From assembly GCF_000585995.1 (NCBI RefSeq), contig NZ_CP007410.1, forward strand, positions 2,259,430 through 2,323,429: 64,000 nucleotides of DNA, in the 5' to 3' direction. This document shows, piece after piece, positions 45,622 through 54,575 of the stretch (positions are counted from its first letter, which is position 1; each line of letters opens with the position of its first letter). The notes below the pieces were generated by a model. It was not told the origin of the DNA. It ran no database searches and worked only from the letters and a program-made list of their open reading frames with translations. Source of the DNA: Pseudomonas brassicacearum. Lineage in GTDB: Bacteria; Pseudomonadota; Gammaproteobacteria; Pseudomonadales; Pseudomonadaceae. Position numbers and translations under genes: made by a program.

Positions 45622-45716
45622 TGTAGGCCGCTGTGTTGAGCGGAGCGGAATGCGCGTAAGAGACCGCCCAGTGCTGTGCATCCTATAGCGCACTGGGCCG
45701 GCACGGCGGCCCTACA
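45622..45716. repeat. Nested hairpin upstream of hcp
   Basis: Outer stem TGTAGGCCGC / GCGGCCCTACA (45622-45631 / 45706-45716, one bulge) encloses inner stem GCCCAGTGC / GCACTGGGC (45666-45674 / 45690-45698). The inner arms match those of the repeat at 44830. The 298-bp gap 45495-45792 holds no gene. Confidence 0.65.
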
Positions 45717-45792
45717 GGCGAAGCGGCTTGTCGTTGAGTTTCGCGACAGGTCTGTAGCGCAACTTCCTACACATTCCGCCTTCCGCCTATTC

Positions 45793-47169
45793 CTACAGGC
45801 CCAACGCAGCCCTGCATTCATCGATGGAGCGCTGTTGCGTCTCGGCATACAGCCCCAACTCATCAATGGTCGCGCGCCCCAGCGCCTCTTCAAAAGCCTG
45901 GCGATTGGACTGTCCGGCATAGCGATTCTGGGCGGCATCGCCGAGGTTCGACTGGAAGATACCGGCGGCGCTGACCGGCAGGAAGTCCTCGTACACCAAG
46001 GGCTCGGCGCGCAGGTATTGCTGCTCCAGCAACTGTTCCAGCGAGGCTGTTTGCTCGACGCTGCCCTTGGCGGCGAGGCCTTTTGGCGTCACGAAATAAC
46101 GAAAGTACGCCAGCGCCTGTCGACGCAGTTCATCGTGGTTGTCGGGGAATTGGGCAAAGTGTTCGCCCATCAGCGTGTTGTAGCGTTCGGCGTTGGCTTC
46201 GTTGGGGAAATCCCCCAGCGCATCCCGTGCGGCGTTCAGGAGTTGATCGTAGAGCGCGCGCCCCTTGGGCGTGAGGGCCGCGCCCCGTTGCTCGATTTCG
46301 CCAAAACGGGCGCTGTGGCTGCCTTGGGATTGTGGCTGGTCGGTGAAACTGACGGACTCATCGAGCGCCTTGAAACTGGTCTGGCGCAGCAGGATCGGGC
46401 AATGGCGACGGGGCGGGCCTTCGATCACGGCTTTGGGCGTGATGCCGTGCACGGGCATCTGGGCCTGGACGATGTCGATGTCCAGGGTGCGTGGCGTCAG
46501 GTGATTGATATGCGGACCCTTGAAGGCCACCACATCGGCGATCAAACGATGTTGGGTGCTCAGCTGCCGATACTGCTCGGCCGTGACCGTCGCGCTGTGG
46601 TGCCAGCGAAACGTTTCCAGCGCCTGTAGGACGAAGTCCTCGGCTTGTGGCGCCGTCAGGCCGCCCTGGCGTTCGGCGAGGTCGATGAGTTCAAGCGCGG
46701 TGGGGGTAAAGATCTGCCGCTTATCCAGCACCGATTCGGCAAAGGCCCGAAGCTCGGTGTTCTCGATCAGTTCCAGGCGCAGCAGCGAGGTAAACACCCG
46801 GAACGGGCTGATCTGCAAGGCGGTTTCATGCACGGCGCGAAATGCCGTGGAATGCACCGGCACCCCGGCCGGCGTGAGGTCGTAGTAACCCACCGGCTGC
46901 ATGCCCATGACCGCGAACAGGCGACCCAGAGTGGTCAGTTCTGCGGCGGTGCCGACGCGGATCGCGCCGTGGCGTTCGAGGTCCAGGCGCTGGAGTTCGC
47001 CGGTGCTGCGCAGGTGTTCGGCCAATGACGGATTGTCTGCCAGCACCTGGGCATTGGTTTGCTCCACCAGCTTCATCAATGCGCCGTACAGCGGTACCTC
47101 GTCGCGGTACATGCCGGACATCGCTTTGGAGAAGCGTTGGCGGATCAGGTCGGGACTGACGAAGCTCAT
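45793..47169 (-). CDS. HglS-type 2-oxoadipate dioxygenase/decarboxylase (DUF1338)
   Basis: A 458-residue protein of the HglS/YdcJ family, VOC-like Fe(II) enzymes that turn 2-oxoadipate into D-2-hydroxyglutarate in D-lysine catabolism. Family segments are clear: LERHGAIRVGTAAEL (metal His), GMQPVGYYDLTPAGVPVHSTAFR, FKGPHINHLTPR (metal His region) and ARFGEIEQRG (metal Glu). ATG 47169 (MSFVSPDLIRQRFS) matches the family start. No other lysine-degradation gene is adjacent, and a paralogue with another substrate is possible. Confidence 0.85.
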   Translation of the reverse strand: MSFVSPDLIRQRFSKAMSGMYRDEVPLYGALMKLVEQTNAQVLADNPSLAEHLRSTGELQRLDLERHGAIRVGTAAELTTLGRLFAVMGMQPVGYYDLTPAGVPVHSTAFRAVHETALQISPFRVFTSLLRLELIENTELRAFAESVLDKRQIFTPTALELIDLAERQGGLTAPQAEDFVLQALETFRWHHSATVTAEQYRQLSTQHRLIADVVAFKGPHINHLTPRTLDIDIVQAQMPVHGITPKAVIEGPPRRHCPILLRQTSFKALDESVSFTDQPQSQGSHSARFGEIEQRGAALTPKGRALYDQLLNAARDALGDFPNEANAERYNTLMGEHFAQFPDNHDELRRQALAYFRYFVTPKGLAAKGSVEQTASLEQLLEQQYLRAEPLVYEDFLPVSAAGIFQSNLGDAAQNRYAGQSNRQAFEEALGRATIDELGLYAETQQRSIDECRAALGL

Positions 47170-47316
47170 TGTGAAAGTTCCTGGTTCGGGCGGTGGGAAA
47201 GTTGAGCGAAAGATCGCAGCCTTCGCCAACGCCGACAAACGAAGAATCTTCAGGACTTCATTCTGCCAGGGACTGATCCAGCTACTCGATCCAGTGCCGC
47301 ATGAGCAGGCAGCCGG

Positions 47317-48246
47317 TCACTGCCCCAACCCCTTGAGGAATTCGCGATACAACGCTGCGGTTTTCCCCGGCTTTTCAATCATGGGCAGGTGACCGACCCC
47401 GTCCCAGATTTCCACCCGCAAATCGGCGATGCCCTTGCTCCACACGGGCACGCTGCTGACGTCGATCACGCGGTCCTGACGACCCCAGAGCAACAGCGAC
47501 GGGGCACGGATGTCAGCCAGGTGTGGTTCCATCGGCGGACTGGCGCGAAAGTCGCGGTAGATCTCTGCCAGTTCCTCCCGGCGCTGTATGTAGCGCTCGG
47601 CCAATGCTGCCATCACCATGCTCGGCACCCAGGGCGGCGAGGCCATGGTCATTGCGTAGAAGGGCGCGAACTCTTCCCTCGAGTGCACAAGGGACGGGTT
47701 ATGGCCGGCGGCGAGCTGGCGGTCCATGTCGCTGGGCTGGGGTGACGTGACGCCGGCCGGATTGAGCAGCGCCAGGGTCAGCACGCGTTCAGGCGAAGTG
47801 GCCGCCAGCCACGCGGCGAGATGACCGCCCATGGAGTTACCGATCACATGGACCTTGTCCAGGCCACAGGCGTCGAGCAACTCGATCATTCGCCGGGCCT
47901 GGGTCGGGATGTCATAGCCGCCGCCGGCCTTGAAGCCGGTTTCGCCGTGGCCGGGCAGGTCGGGGATCACCACCCGGTAGTCGCCGACAAACTGCCGGGC
48001 AACGCGCAGCCAGAGTTCCTTGTCGCCGCTGTAGCCGTGCAGCATCAGGATATTGCCGGGTGCCTCATAGGGCCCGCCTTGCCAGGTCGACACAGTCATC
48101 TCGCTGATGGGCACGGTGATTTTTCGCAGCCGGTAGAGGCGTGCCTCCAGGGCCATGCTCGTGTCGTACAGCACATGGCCGATGCCTGGGTATGTCAACC
48201 AGCTCCAGGCGATGAACACAGCAAGAACCACCAACAACACCAGCAT
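47317..48246 (-). CDS. Alpha/beta hydrolase (esterase), partner of the monooxygenase
   Basis: A 309-residue hydrolase with an N-terminal membrane helix (1-17). The oxyanion motif is HGYSGD, the nucleophile elbow GNSMGG (Ser138), with acid in WGRQDRVID and His in GVGHLP. ATG 48246 has GGAGG seven bases upstream. It begins 17 bases after the monooxygenase gene, so it is probably its operon partner and hydrolyses the ester product. The ester is unknown. Confidence 0.85.
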   Translation of the reverse strand: MLVLLVVLAVFIAWSWLTYPGIGHVLYDTSMALEARLYRLRKITVPISEMTVSTWQGGPYEAPGNILMLHGYSGDKELWLRVARQFVGDYRVVIPDLPGHGETGFKAGGGYDIPTQARRMIELLDACGLDKVHVIGNSMGGHLAAWLAATSPERVLTLALLNPAGVTSPQPSDMDRQLAAGHNPSLVHSREEFAPFYAMTMASPPWVPSMVMAALAERYIQRREELAEIYRDFRASPPMEPHLADIRAPSLLLWGRQDRVIDVSSVPVWSKGIADLRVEIWDGVGHLPMIEKPGKTAALYREFLKGLGQ

Positions 48247-48263
48247 ATTTTGCCCTCCATGGG

Positions 48264-49715
48264 TCACGAAAGAATGTGATCGGCCAGCCTGAGTCGACGG
48301 GTCAGACAGTGATAAGTGAAGCTGAAACCGGGGAACATCGCGATGACGTGGCCGCTTTTGCTTTGATACCAGCTGTGACACCCGCCGGATTTCCACACGG
48401 TGCGTTGCATCTCCCGGTGGATCATCTCGGTGTAGCGCTGTTCGGCCGCCGGCCGCACTTCGATGCTACGCAGGTTTTGCCGGTTCAGGGTGCGAATACA
48501 GTCCAGGATGTAGTTCATCTGTGACTCGATGATGAACAGCGCCGAGGTGTGGCCACTGCCGGTGTTGGGTCCGGTCACGATAAACAGGTTGGGAAAGTCC
48601 GGCAGGCTGGTGCCCAGGTAGGCGCGCGGGTATGGAGCCCAGGCCTCGCGAAGGCGCCTGCCGTTTTTGCCGGTCACCGGGTAGGGAACCACCCCGTCGG
48701 TGGCATCAAAACCTGTCGACCAGACGATCAGGTCCAGCTCGATGTGTTGGCCGTTCCGGGTGAGGATCCCGGTTTCGTCGAGGGCGGCGATGCCTTGCTC
48801 TTGGCCGTGCACGCTGACATTGGCCCGGCACAGGGCTGGATACAGCGTATTAGACAGGATGACGCGCTTGCAGCCGATCAGGTAATCCGGGGTCAAGCGG
48901 CGCCGCAGGTTGGCGTCCGGCACTTGGCGTTCGAGCAATTTCAGGGCCTGGCGCTGGACCATACGCACCGCCGGCCGTGAGTACTTGAAGGCAATCACCC
49001 GGGTTTCGAATTGCCAGTAGATCGACCAGCGCAACAGCGTGCGCATCGGTGCCAGGCGCAGCAGCCAGCGTTCGAAGCGGTTGAAGGTGTGATCGGGGCG
49101 CGACAACACCCAGTGGGGCGTGCGCTGGAATACGTGCAGGTGCTCGACCTCCGGTGCAATGGCGGGAATCACCTGGGCGGCGCTGGCACCACTGCCGACA
49201 ATGGCGACGCGTTTGTGGCGGTAGTCGTAGGCGTGGTCCCAATGATTGGTGTGAAACGTCTTGCCCTTGAAGCGCTCCAGGCCTTCGAACGGAGGGATCA
49301 CCGGTTGGCTGAGGGGCCCTGTGGCGTTGATCAGGAACCGTGCCCTGTAGATGCCTTTGCTGGTATGGACGCTCCATTGCCTGGCGAGATCGTCCCATTG
49401 CGCCTGTTCGACATTCGCCCCCAATTGCACTTTGTCTCGCAACTTGAAACGCTCGATCACTTGCTGGGTGTAGTGGTGCAGTTCCGCCTGTCCGGCGAAC
49501 ATTTGGCTCCACGCGTAAGCGGCGAACGACAGTGAATACAAAGGCGACGGCACATCCACCGCCGCGCCGGGGTAGGTATTCTGGCACCAGGTACCGCCCA
49601 GGAAATCCCGGCGTTCCAGCAGTAGGAAATCCTCAATGCCCTCCTTGAGCAGATTGACCGCCGCGCACTGGCCTCCAAACCCACTGCCGATGATCAACAC
49701 CTGATAACTGCCCAT
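48264..49715 (-). CDS. Flavin monooxygenase, Baeyer-Villiger type
   Basis: A 483-residue FAD/NADPH enzyme. The FAD Rossmann GSGFGG is at 10-15, the Baeyer-Villiger fingerprint F149-x-G151-x3-H155-x3-W159, and the NADPH Rossmann GSGASA at 174-179. FLGGTWCQNTYPGAAVDVPS is also typical. Such enzymes turn ketones into esters or lactones. GAGGAGG precedes ATG 49715. With the next hydrolase this makes a likely ketone-to-acid pathway; the substrate is unknown. Confidence 0.87.
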   Translation of the reverse strand: MGSYQVLIIGSGFGGQCAAVNLLKEGIEDFLLLERRDFLGGTWCQNTYPGAAVDVPSPLYSLSFAAYAWSQMFAGQAELHHYTQQVIERFKLRDKVQLGANVEQAQWDDLARQWSVHTSKGIYRARFLINATGPLSQPVIPPFEGLERFKGKTFHTNHWDHAYDYRHKRVAIVGSGASAAQVIPAIAPEVEHLHVFQRTPHWVLSRPDHTFNRFERWLLRLAPMRTLLRWSIYWQFETRVIAFKYSRPAVRMVQRQALKLLERQVPDANLRRRLTPDYLIGCKRVILSNTLYPALCRANVSVHGQEQGIAALDETGILTRNGQHIELDLIVWSTGFDATDGVVPYPVTGKNGRRLREAWAPYPRAYLGTSLPDFPNLFIVTGPNTGSGHTSALFIIESQMNYILDCIRTLNRQNLRSIEVRPAAEQRYTEMIHREMQRTVWKSGGCHSWYQSKSGHVIAMFPGFSFTYHCLTRRLRLADHILS

Positions 49716-49893
49716 GGACCTCCTCTGGGGTGATTTGCTGATTCCCCTGTCATGTATAGCCAAAATCCAGGGAGAGCCCAGTTTTGGAAGAGAATAAATA
49801 CCCCTTCATTGAGTAGTGGCTATTTGATGGTGCCCTGATAGACTCCAGGCAACCCATCCCGATAACTTGGGAAACCCCGGTGCAGAGGCCTCT

Positions 49894-50979
49894 ATGCAGA
49901 AAACGGGAAAAAAGGGACGCACGCTCGCCAGGAGGCTCTATATATCGCGCATCCTGGGCTTGGCGCTGGGGTTGCTGCTGGTCAGTGCCGCCCTTTATCC
50001 TCTCGATCCGCCGCGGTGGGTCTGGGTTTTTATGCTGCTCAATGGTCTGCTTTGGCCACACTTGTCCTATTTATTGGTCCGGCATCGCGCGGCGCCGTAC
50101 CATGCAGAACTCCTTAATTTATTGATTGATGCGTTTCTTGGCGGCTTCTGGGTCGCGGCGATGCAGTTCAACCCACTGCCTGCGGCGGTCACGTTGGCGA
50201 TGATGGCCATGAACAACGTCGCCATTGGCGGCTTGCGTTTCCTGCTCGTCGGGGCGGTGGCCCAAGCGGCGGGCATTGTCGTAGGCATGATGTTTTTTCC
50301 CCTGGCCAGCGTGCCCATGACCAGCCCGGCGCAGATCTACGCCTGTTTGCCCCTGTTGTGCCTGTATCCGATGGTGCTGGGTTGGTTCTGCTTTCGCCAG
50401 GCCGACGCCCTGGGCCGGCAAAAGCGCGAGTTGCTGGCCCTGAGCCGTACCGACAGCCTGACCGGGTTGCTCAATCATGGCGCCTGGAAAGACAGGCTCA
50501 ACGAGGAGTTCGAACGCTGCCGGCGTCACCCAAAAGACGGGGCAGGGCGCGGCGCGATTGCATTGATCGACATCGATCATTTCAAAGCCATCAATGACAC
50601 CTATGGCCATGTGACGGGTGACATCGTGCTGCGTCGGCTCGGCAAAATGCTCAAGCAAAATCTGCGAGCCGCCGATGTAGCTGGCCGGTATGGCGGTGAT
50701 GAGTTCTGCGTGATTCTGCCGGACCTGACACTGGCCAACGCCGTGCACGCCATGGACGGTTTGCGCGAGCGCTTCACAATGCTTGGCTATGAGCAAAACC
50801 CGACGTTGAAGGTGAGCTTGAGCATTGGCCTGGCGGCCTTCGACCCGGATTATGGCGACGCGACCCTCTGGCTCAACGATGCCGACCTGGCGCTTTATGA
50901 AGCCAAGACCACGGGGCGCAATCGGGTCACCTGCCACCGGCCCCGACCGGTATTGGAGGCGTCGGCGATTTCTCTTTGA
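49894..50979 (+). CDS. MASE2-GGDEF diguanylate cyclase (AdrA-like)
   Basis: A 361-residue inner-membrane cyclase. The MASE2 region (1-165) begins RRLYISRILGLALGLLLVSA and has about five helices. The GGDEF domain (about 180-345) has the active-site GGDEF at 267-271 and the inhibitory RxxD at Arg258-Asp261, so product inhibition is likely. It makes c-di-GMP and may affect the exopolysaccharide genes in this window, though no direct link is visible. Confidence 0.9.
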   Translation: MQKTGKKGRTLARRLYISRILGLALGLLLVSAALYPLDPPRWVWVFMLLNGLLWPHLSYLLVRHRAAPYHAELLNLLIDAFLGGFWVAAMQFNPLPAAVTLAMMAMNNVAIGGLRFLLVGAVAQAAGIVVGMMFFPLASVPMTSPAQIYACLPLLCLYPMVLGWFCFRQADALGRQKRELLALSRTDSLTGLLNHGAWKDRLNEEFERCRRHPKDGAGRGAIALIDIDHFKAINDTYGHVTGDIVLRRLGKMLKQNLRAADVAGRYGGDEFCVILPDLTLANAVHAMDGLRERFTMLGYEQNPTLKVSLSIGLAAFDPDYGDATLWLNDADLALYEAKTTGRNRVTCHRPRPVLEASAISL

Positions 50980-51071
50980 GACGATCAATGAGCGCCTGCG
51001 ATCTAGAGCCTTGGGCCATAGTCGGGTAGGGTTGCCAGGGCACTCTCCCGATACGGAACAAGGATGAAATC

Positions 51072-52310
51072 ATGACGATTACCCCGCTTCGCTCCCGTCT
51101 GGCCGTCAGTCTCGGCCTGAGCCTGGCCCTCGGCGTTTTCGCCCCCGTTGCTTTCGCACAGCCCCATCAACAAGTCCTGACCGACGCCGAACAGTACAAG
51201 GGCGAGGCCCTGAAACTGCTCGAGCGGTTGGTGAACATCGACTCCGGTTCCGGGTATGTGCCGGGGTTGACCCAGGTCGGCGACATAGCCATCGACGAAT
51301 TGAAAAAGCTGGGCGCCACCATCGAGAAGGTGCCTAACTCCGACGGCACCGAACATATCCTGGCGACCTTCAAGGGCACCGGTAAGGCGAAAATCCTGCT
51401 GATGGCGCACATGGACACGGTGTTCAAGGAAGGCTCGGCCGCCGAGCGTCCCTTCCACATCAAGGACGGCCGGGCCTATGGGCCGGGGGTGATGGACGAC
51501 AAGGGCGGCATCGTCGCCGGGATCTACGCGTTGAAGGTGCTCAAGAACCTGGACTTCAAGAACTACGCACAGATTACTTTCCTGCTCGATGCCAGCGAAG
51601 AAACAGGCTCGGACGCTGCCACTGACCTGATCAAGAAAACCGCCAAGGCCCATGACGTGACCCTCAACCTGGAACCGGGTCGCCCGGCCGACGGCTTGGT
51701 GGTCTGGCGCAAGGGCAGTGCCACGGCGCTGGTGGAAGTCAAGGGCAAGGCGGCCCACGCCGGTGTCGCGCCGGAACTGGGACGCAATGCGGCGATGGAA
51801 GCCGCACACCAGATCCTGCAATTGGGCAAGCTCGGCGATGCGCAGAAGAAAACCACCATTAACTTCACGGTGCTCCAGGCCGGCGACCGGACCAACGTGA
51901 TTCCCGACAAGGCCAGCGCCAAGGCCGATGTGCGGGCGGCGGTGCCGGAAGAATTCGACCGCATCGAAAAAGACCTGGCCCGCGTGTCGCAAGACAAACT
52001 GATCGCCGACACCGAAGTCACCACCAGCCTCAAGCGCGGCCTACCGCCGATGCCACAAACGGCGGAATCGGATCGCTTGATGGCCATGGCCCAAGGCATC
52101 TATGGCGAACTGGGGCGCAAGCTCACCGAAGAAGGCAGCGGCGGGGCGGCGGACGCTAGCTTGTCGGCCGGGGTCGGCACGCCGACGCTGGATGGCTTCG
52201 GCATCGTCGGCGGCAATATTCACACGCCTGAGGAATATGCCGAGGTTGAGAGCGTGGTGCCCAGGATCTATCTGCTGTCGCGGATGATCATGGAGTTGGC
52301 GGGGCGGTAA
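51072..52310 (+). CDS. M20-family glutamate carboxypeptidase (carboxypeptidase G2-like)
   Basis: A 412-residue exported metallopeptidase. The signal peptide ends near PVAFA-QPHQQ. Zinc and catalytic motifs are MAHMDTVF, GVMDDKGG, ASEETGS, NLEPGR and, near the end, GGNIHTPEEYAEV. A dimerisation domain is inserted at about 210-320. Similar to CPG2 of Pseudomonas, which removes C-terminal glutamate from folates. Confidence 0.88.
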   Translation: MTITPLRSRLAVSLGLSLALGVFAPVAFAQPHQQVLTDAEQYKGEALKLLERLVNIDSGSGYVPGLTQVGDIAIDELKKLGATIEKVPNSDGTEHILATFKGTGKAKILLMAHMDTVFKEGSAAERPFHIKDGRAYGPGVMDDKGGIVAGIYALKVLKNLDFKNYAQITFLLDASEETGSDAATDLIKKTAKAHDVTLNLEPGRPADGLVVWRKGSATALVEVKGKAAHAGVAPELGRNAAMEAAHQILQLGKLGDAQKKTTINFTVLQAGDRTNVIPDKASAKADVRAAVPEEFDRIEKDLARVSQDKLIADTEVTTSLKRGLPPMPQTAESDRLMAMAQGIYGELGRKLTEEGSGGAADASLSAGVGTPTLDGFGIVGGNIHTPEEYAEVESVVPRIYLLSRMIMELAGR

Positions 52311-52360
52311 CGCACTATGCCGTAACGTCGAACGCCAACAGGGTGAACGCCTCGAAACCT

Positions 52361-52449
52361 TGTGGGAGCGAGCTTGCTTGCGAAAGCGATCTGTCTGTCG
52401 ATCAAGTGTTGGCTGACAAACCGCCTTCGCGAGCAAGCTCGCTCCCACA
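52361..52449. repeat. REP pair (REPIN), class GTGGGAGC
   Basis: TGTGGGAGCGAGCTTGCTTG at the left and CGAGCAAGCTCGCTCCCACA at the right, with inner flanks CGAAAGCG and CGCCTTCG. It lies between the M20 gene and the DUF6124-like tail. Confidence 0.85.
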
Positions 52450-52459
52450 GGGAAATGCG

Positions 52460-52879
52460 CTATGTCGACGGACGCGCTTCGACTTTGTCCAGCGCGCGGT
52501 TTGCCAGCTGTCCACTCAATTCGATCAATTGCTGGATGCCCAGGGCAATGTGGCGCCTTGAGCCTTCCAGGTCGAAGGTCAGGTCGCTGAGCATGGCGTT
52601 GGCCGAGGCCAGGGGTTCGCTGAGGTTGGCAAGCAGGGCTTCGGTGTCGACACCGTTGATGACGGTGGCGGCTATACGCAGGTTGGTAGACCGGGTACCA
52701 AGGCAAACCCAGCGCGCCACAAGGGCGCCCCGCGCACAGCCGCCATAACAAACCTGCCGACGAAAATCGTCAACGGCAGTATTTGACGGAGCTGTGCGCC
52801 TTAGTTTACCCGGGCTACCAAACCCGATCGCTGATTTGTCAGCGACCGGAAAACGATAGAGCCGGGCCTCCAGGCGCAC
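52460..52879 (-). CDS. DUF6124-like C-terminal remnant fused to a repeat-derived lead
   Basis: An open frame of 139 codons. Residues about 63-139 (from NLRIAATVINGVDTEALLAN) look like the C-terminal half of the small DUF6124-type proteins of pseudomonads (ASANAMLSDLTFDLEGSRRH and GIQQLIELSGQLANRALD). The N-terminal half (MRLEARLYRFPVADKSAIGF...) is not protein-like and coincides with a hairpin-rich repeat, so the original N-terminus is missing. It is either a truncated pseudogene or a domain expressed from an unrecognised start. Confidence 0.45.
   Translation of the reverse strand: MRLEARLYRFPVADKSAIGFGSPGKLRRTAPSNTAVDDFRRQVCYGGCARGALVARWVCLGTRSTNLRIAATVINGVDTEALLANLSEPLASANAMLSDLTFDLEGSRRHIALGIQQLIELSGQLANRALDKVEARPST
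52680..52870 (-). other. Hairpin-rich leader-like element
   Basis: On the minus strand, stable hairpins occur at 52829-52844 (CGCTGA-CAAA-TCAGCG) and 52755-52779 (CTGCCG/CGGCAG arms around GACGA/TCGTC). GGTAGCCCGGGTAA and GGTACCCGGTCTACC motifs lie on either side of them. It resembles a multicopy element I recall upstream of small DUF genes in fluorescent pseudomonads. Its role is unknown. Confidence 0.4.
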
Positions 52880-52971
52880 AAGCCGGCGGATTCTGGCGTA
52901 GTTGTAGACAATGGCGCAAGGCGGCGGGGCTTGGTCCTACATCGAAATCAGCGGGATAAACACACGGCTCT

Positions 52972-53103
52972 TGTGGCGAGGGAGCTTGCTCCCGCTCGGC
53001 TGCGCAGCAGTCGTAAAACCGGCTGATGCTGTCTGCCTGAAAGGCCGCGTCAGTCCATTTTGGGGCGGCTTCGCCACCCAGCGGGAGCAAGCTCCCTCGC
53101 CAC
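52972..53103. repeat. REP pair of a second class (GGCGAGGGAGC)
   Basis: TGTGGCGAGGGAGCTTGCTC at the left and GAGCAAGCTCCCTCGCCAC at the right, about 95 bp apart. The internal CGGCTGCGCAGCAGTC and GGGGCGGCTTCGCCACC can form smaller hairpins. The core differs from the GTGGGAGC class found elsewhere in the window. Confidence 0.8.
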
Positions 53104-53146
53104 GGGAATGGGGTTTGCCGTGGGAGAGGTGTCCGGCCTTTGGACC

Positions 53147-54496
53147 CTAGTAAACCCAAACCTCCACCCGCCGATTCCTGATCCGTCCTTCATCTTCACT
53201 ATTGGCCGCCACCGGCATCAGCGCGCCGAAGCCGCGCACTTCCCGCAAGGTCACGCCGTACTTGACCAGTTCACGTCGCACCGCCATGGCCCGCAGTTTG
53301 GACAGAAGATCCGCCCGCGCCGGGTCGTCCTTGGCGTCGCCGAAACCCACCAGCGTCACGCGGCGCTCGGTCTTGCCGTGTTTCTGGATGTAGTCGAGCA
53401 CCCGGCCCAAGTCCTGATGAGCCTTGTTGTCGAGGTTGGCGCTGCCTTCTTCGAAGCGGAAATTCACCGTCAGGCGCTGGGCATGGCGGCTCAGGGCTTG
53501 GTAACCCTCGGGCATCAATGCATTGGGTGTGACGGCCATGGCCTGGACGGTTTGGGCGATGAAGCCGTTGGCCGCGACGATGGCCTGGCCTTTTTCACTT
53601 TGGGTGAACTCAACCAGTGCCGTGGCCCACGGGTTGGTTTCCCGGGGAGGTAAATAGAAGAACAGCCGGCGGGACAGGGGGTAGTCCTCTGTGGCGATCA
53701 GGTGGTTCAGCGGCAACATCGGTTGCGAATCGCCGTCGACAATCGCCAGGGCCTTGGCTTGGCGTACGTAGGGCAAACCGATGAAACCGATGCCTTGCGG
53801 GTCCTGGCTGACCGCGTCGGACAACTGTTCGCTGGATTCGAAGCGCCGCGCTGTGGGATCCAGCCGCTTGCCGTGTCGGCCAAGTACCAATTCCTTGAAG
53901 GTATCGTAGGTGCCGGATTGTTCATCCCGGGCATACAGATGAATCGGCCCGCCAACGCCGCCCACCGCTTCCCAGGTTTTCGCCTCGCCGCTGAATATCC
54001 GCGCCAATTGCGCGGTATCAAGCTGACGCAACAGGTTTTGCGGATGAAGAATAATCGCCAGGCCATCGATGGCAATGACCTGCTCGGCCGTGGGACTTTT
54101 CAGGTCGCCGAGGGACGACAATTCCTTCAGCTCGCTGTCCTTGATCGGTCGGGACGAGGCGGCCAGGTCGGCGCTGACCTGCTTGAGGGCGGCGAATCCG
54201 GTGCTGGAACCGTGGGCGGCAATGTCGATTTGCACACGCCGGCCGTCGGCGGTCTGGCCGACGATGCGTTGCTCGTTGTCGCGGCCGGTGATTTCGGCGC
54301 TGACGTTGAGCAGCTCCTGGTTTTCCATCAGCCCTTTGACCAGGGCCGGTCCCAGGGTCGCGCCGATGGTGTTGGAACCTTGCAGGCGCAGGGCCGGGCC
54401 GGACGCGGGAAGGGGCAGGCCAGGGACGGGCGCGCGTTCGGCGCAGATCGCCAACGGCAGCCACAACGCCATTATCCAGACCACGCACAGACGCAT
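53147..54496 (-). CDS. PstS-like phosphate-binding domain fused to OmpA domain
   Basis: A 449-residue exported protein. The signal peptide ends near ICAERAP. A PBP-like/PstS domain (about 35-315) has LRLQGSNTIGATLGPALV and RDEQSGTYDTFKELVL. A C-terminal OmpA-like peptidoglycan-binding domain (about 335-449) has NFRFEEGSANLDNKA, VTLVGFGDAKDDP and EGRIRNRRVEVWV. The anchor suggests the binding domain is held at the cell wall rather than feeding a transporter, since no pst genes are near. The ligand is unproven. Confidence 0.85.
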   Translation of the reverse strand: MRLCVVWIMALWLPLAICAERAPVPGLPLPASGPALRLQGSNTIGATLGPALVKGLMENQELLNVSAEITGRDNEQRIVGQTADGRRVQIDIAAHGSSTGFAALKQVSADLAASSRPIKDSELKELSSLGDLKSPTAEQVIAIDGLAIILHPQNLLRQLDTAQLARIFSGEAKTWEAVGGVGGPIHLYARDEQSGTYDTFKELVLGRHGKRLDPTARRFESSEQLSDAVSQDPQGIGFIGLPYVRQAKALAIVDGDSQPMLPLNHLIATEDYPLSRRLFFYLPPRETNPWATALVEFTQSEKGQAIVAANGFIAQTVQAMAVTPNALMPEGYQALSRHAQRLTVNFRFEEGSANLDNKAHQDLGRVLDYIQKHGKTERRVTLVGFGDAKDDPARADLLSKLRAMAVRRELVKYGVTLREVRGFGALMPVAANSEDEGRIRNRRVEVWVY

Positions 54497-54575
54497 GCCG
54501 ACACCTTCAGATCCCAGGGAAGTGCCGGGAGAATAAGTCAGACAGATGACTGAACGATGACAAGGCGATTGCGCC

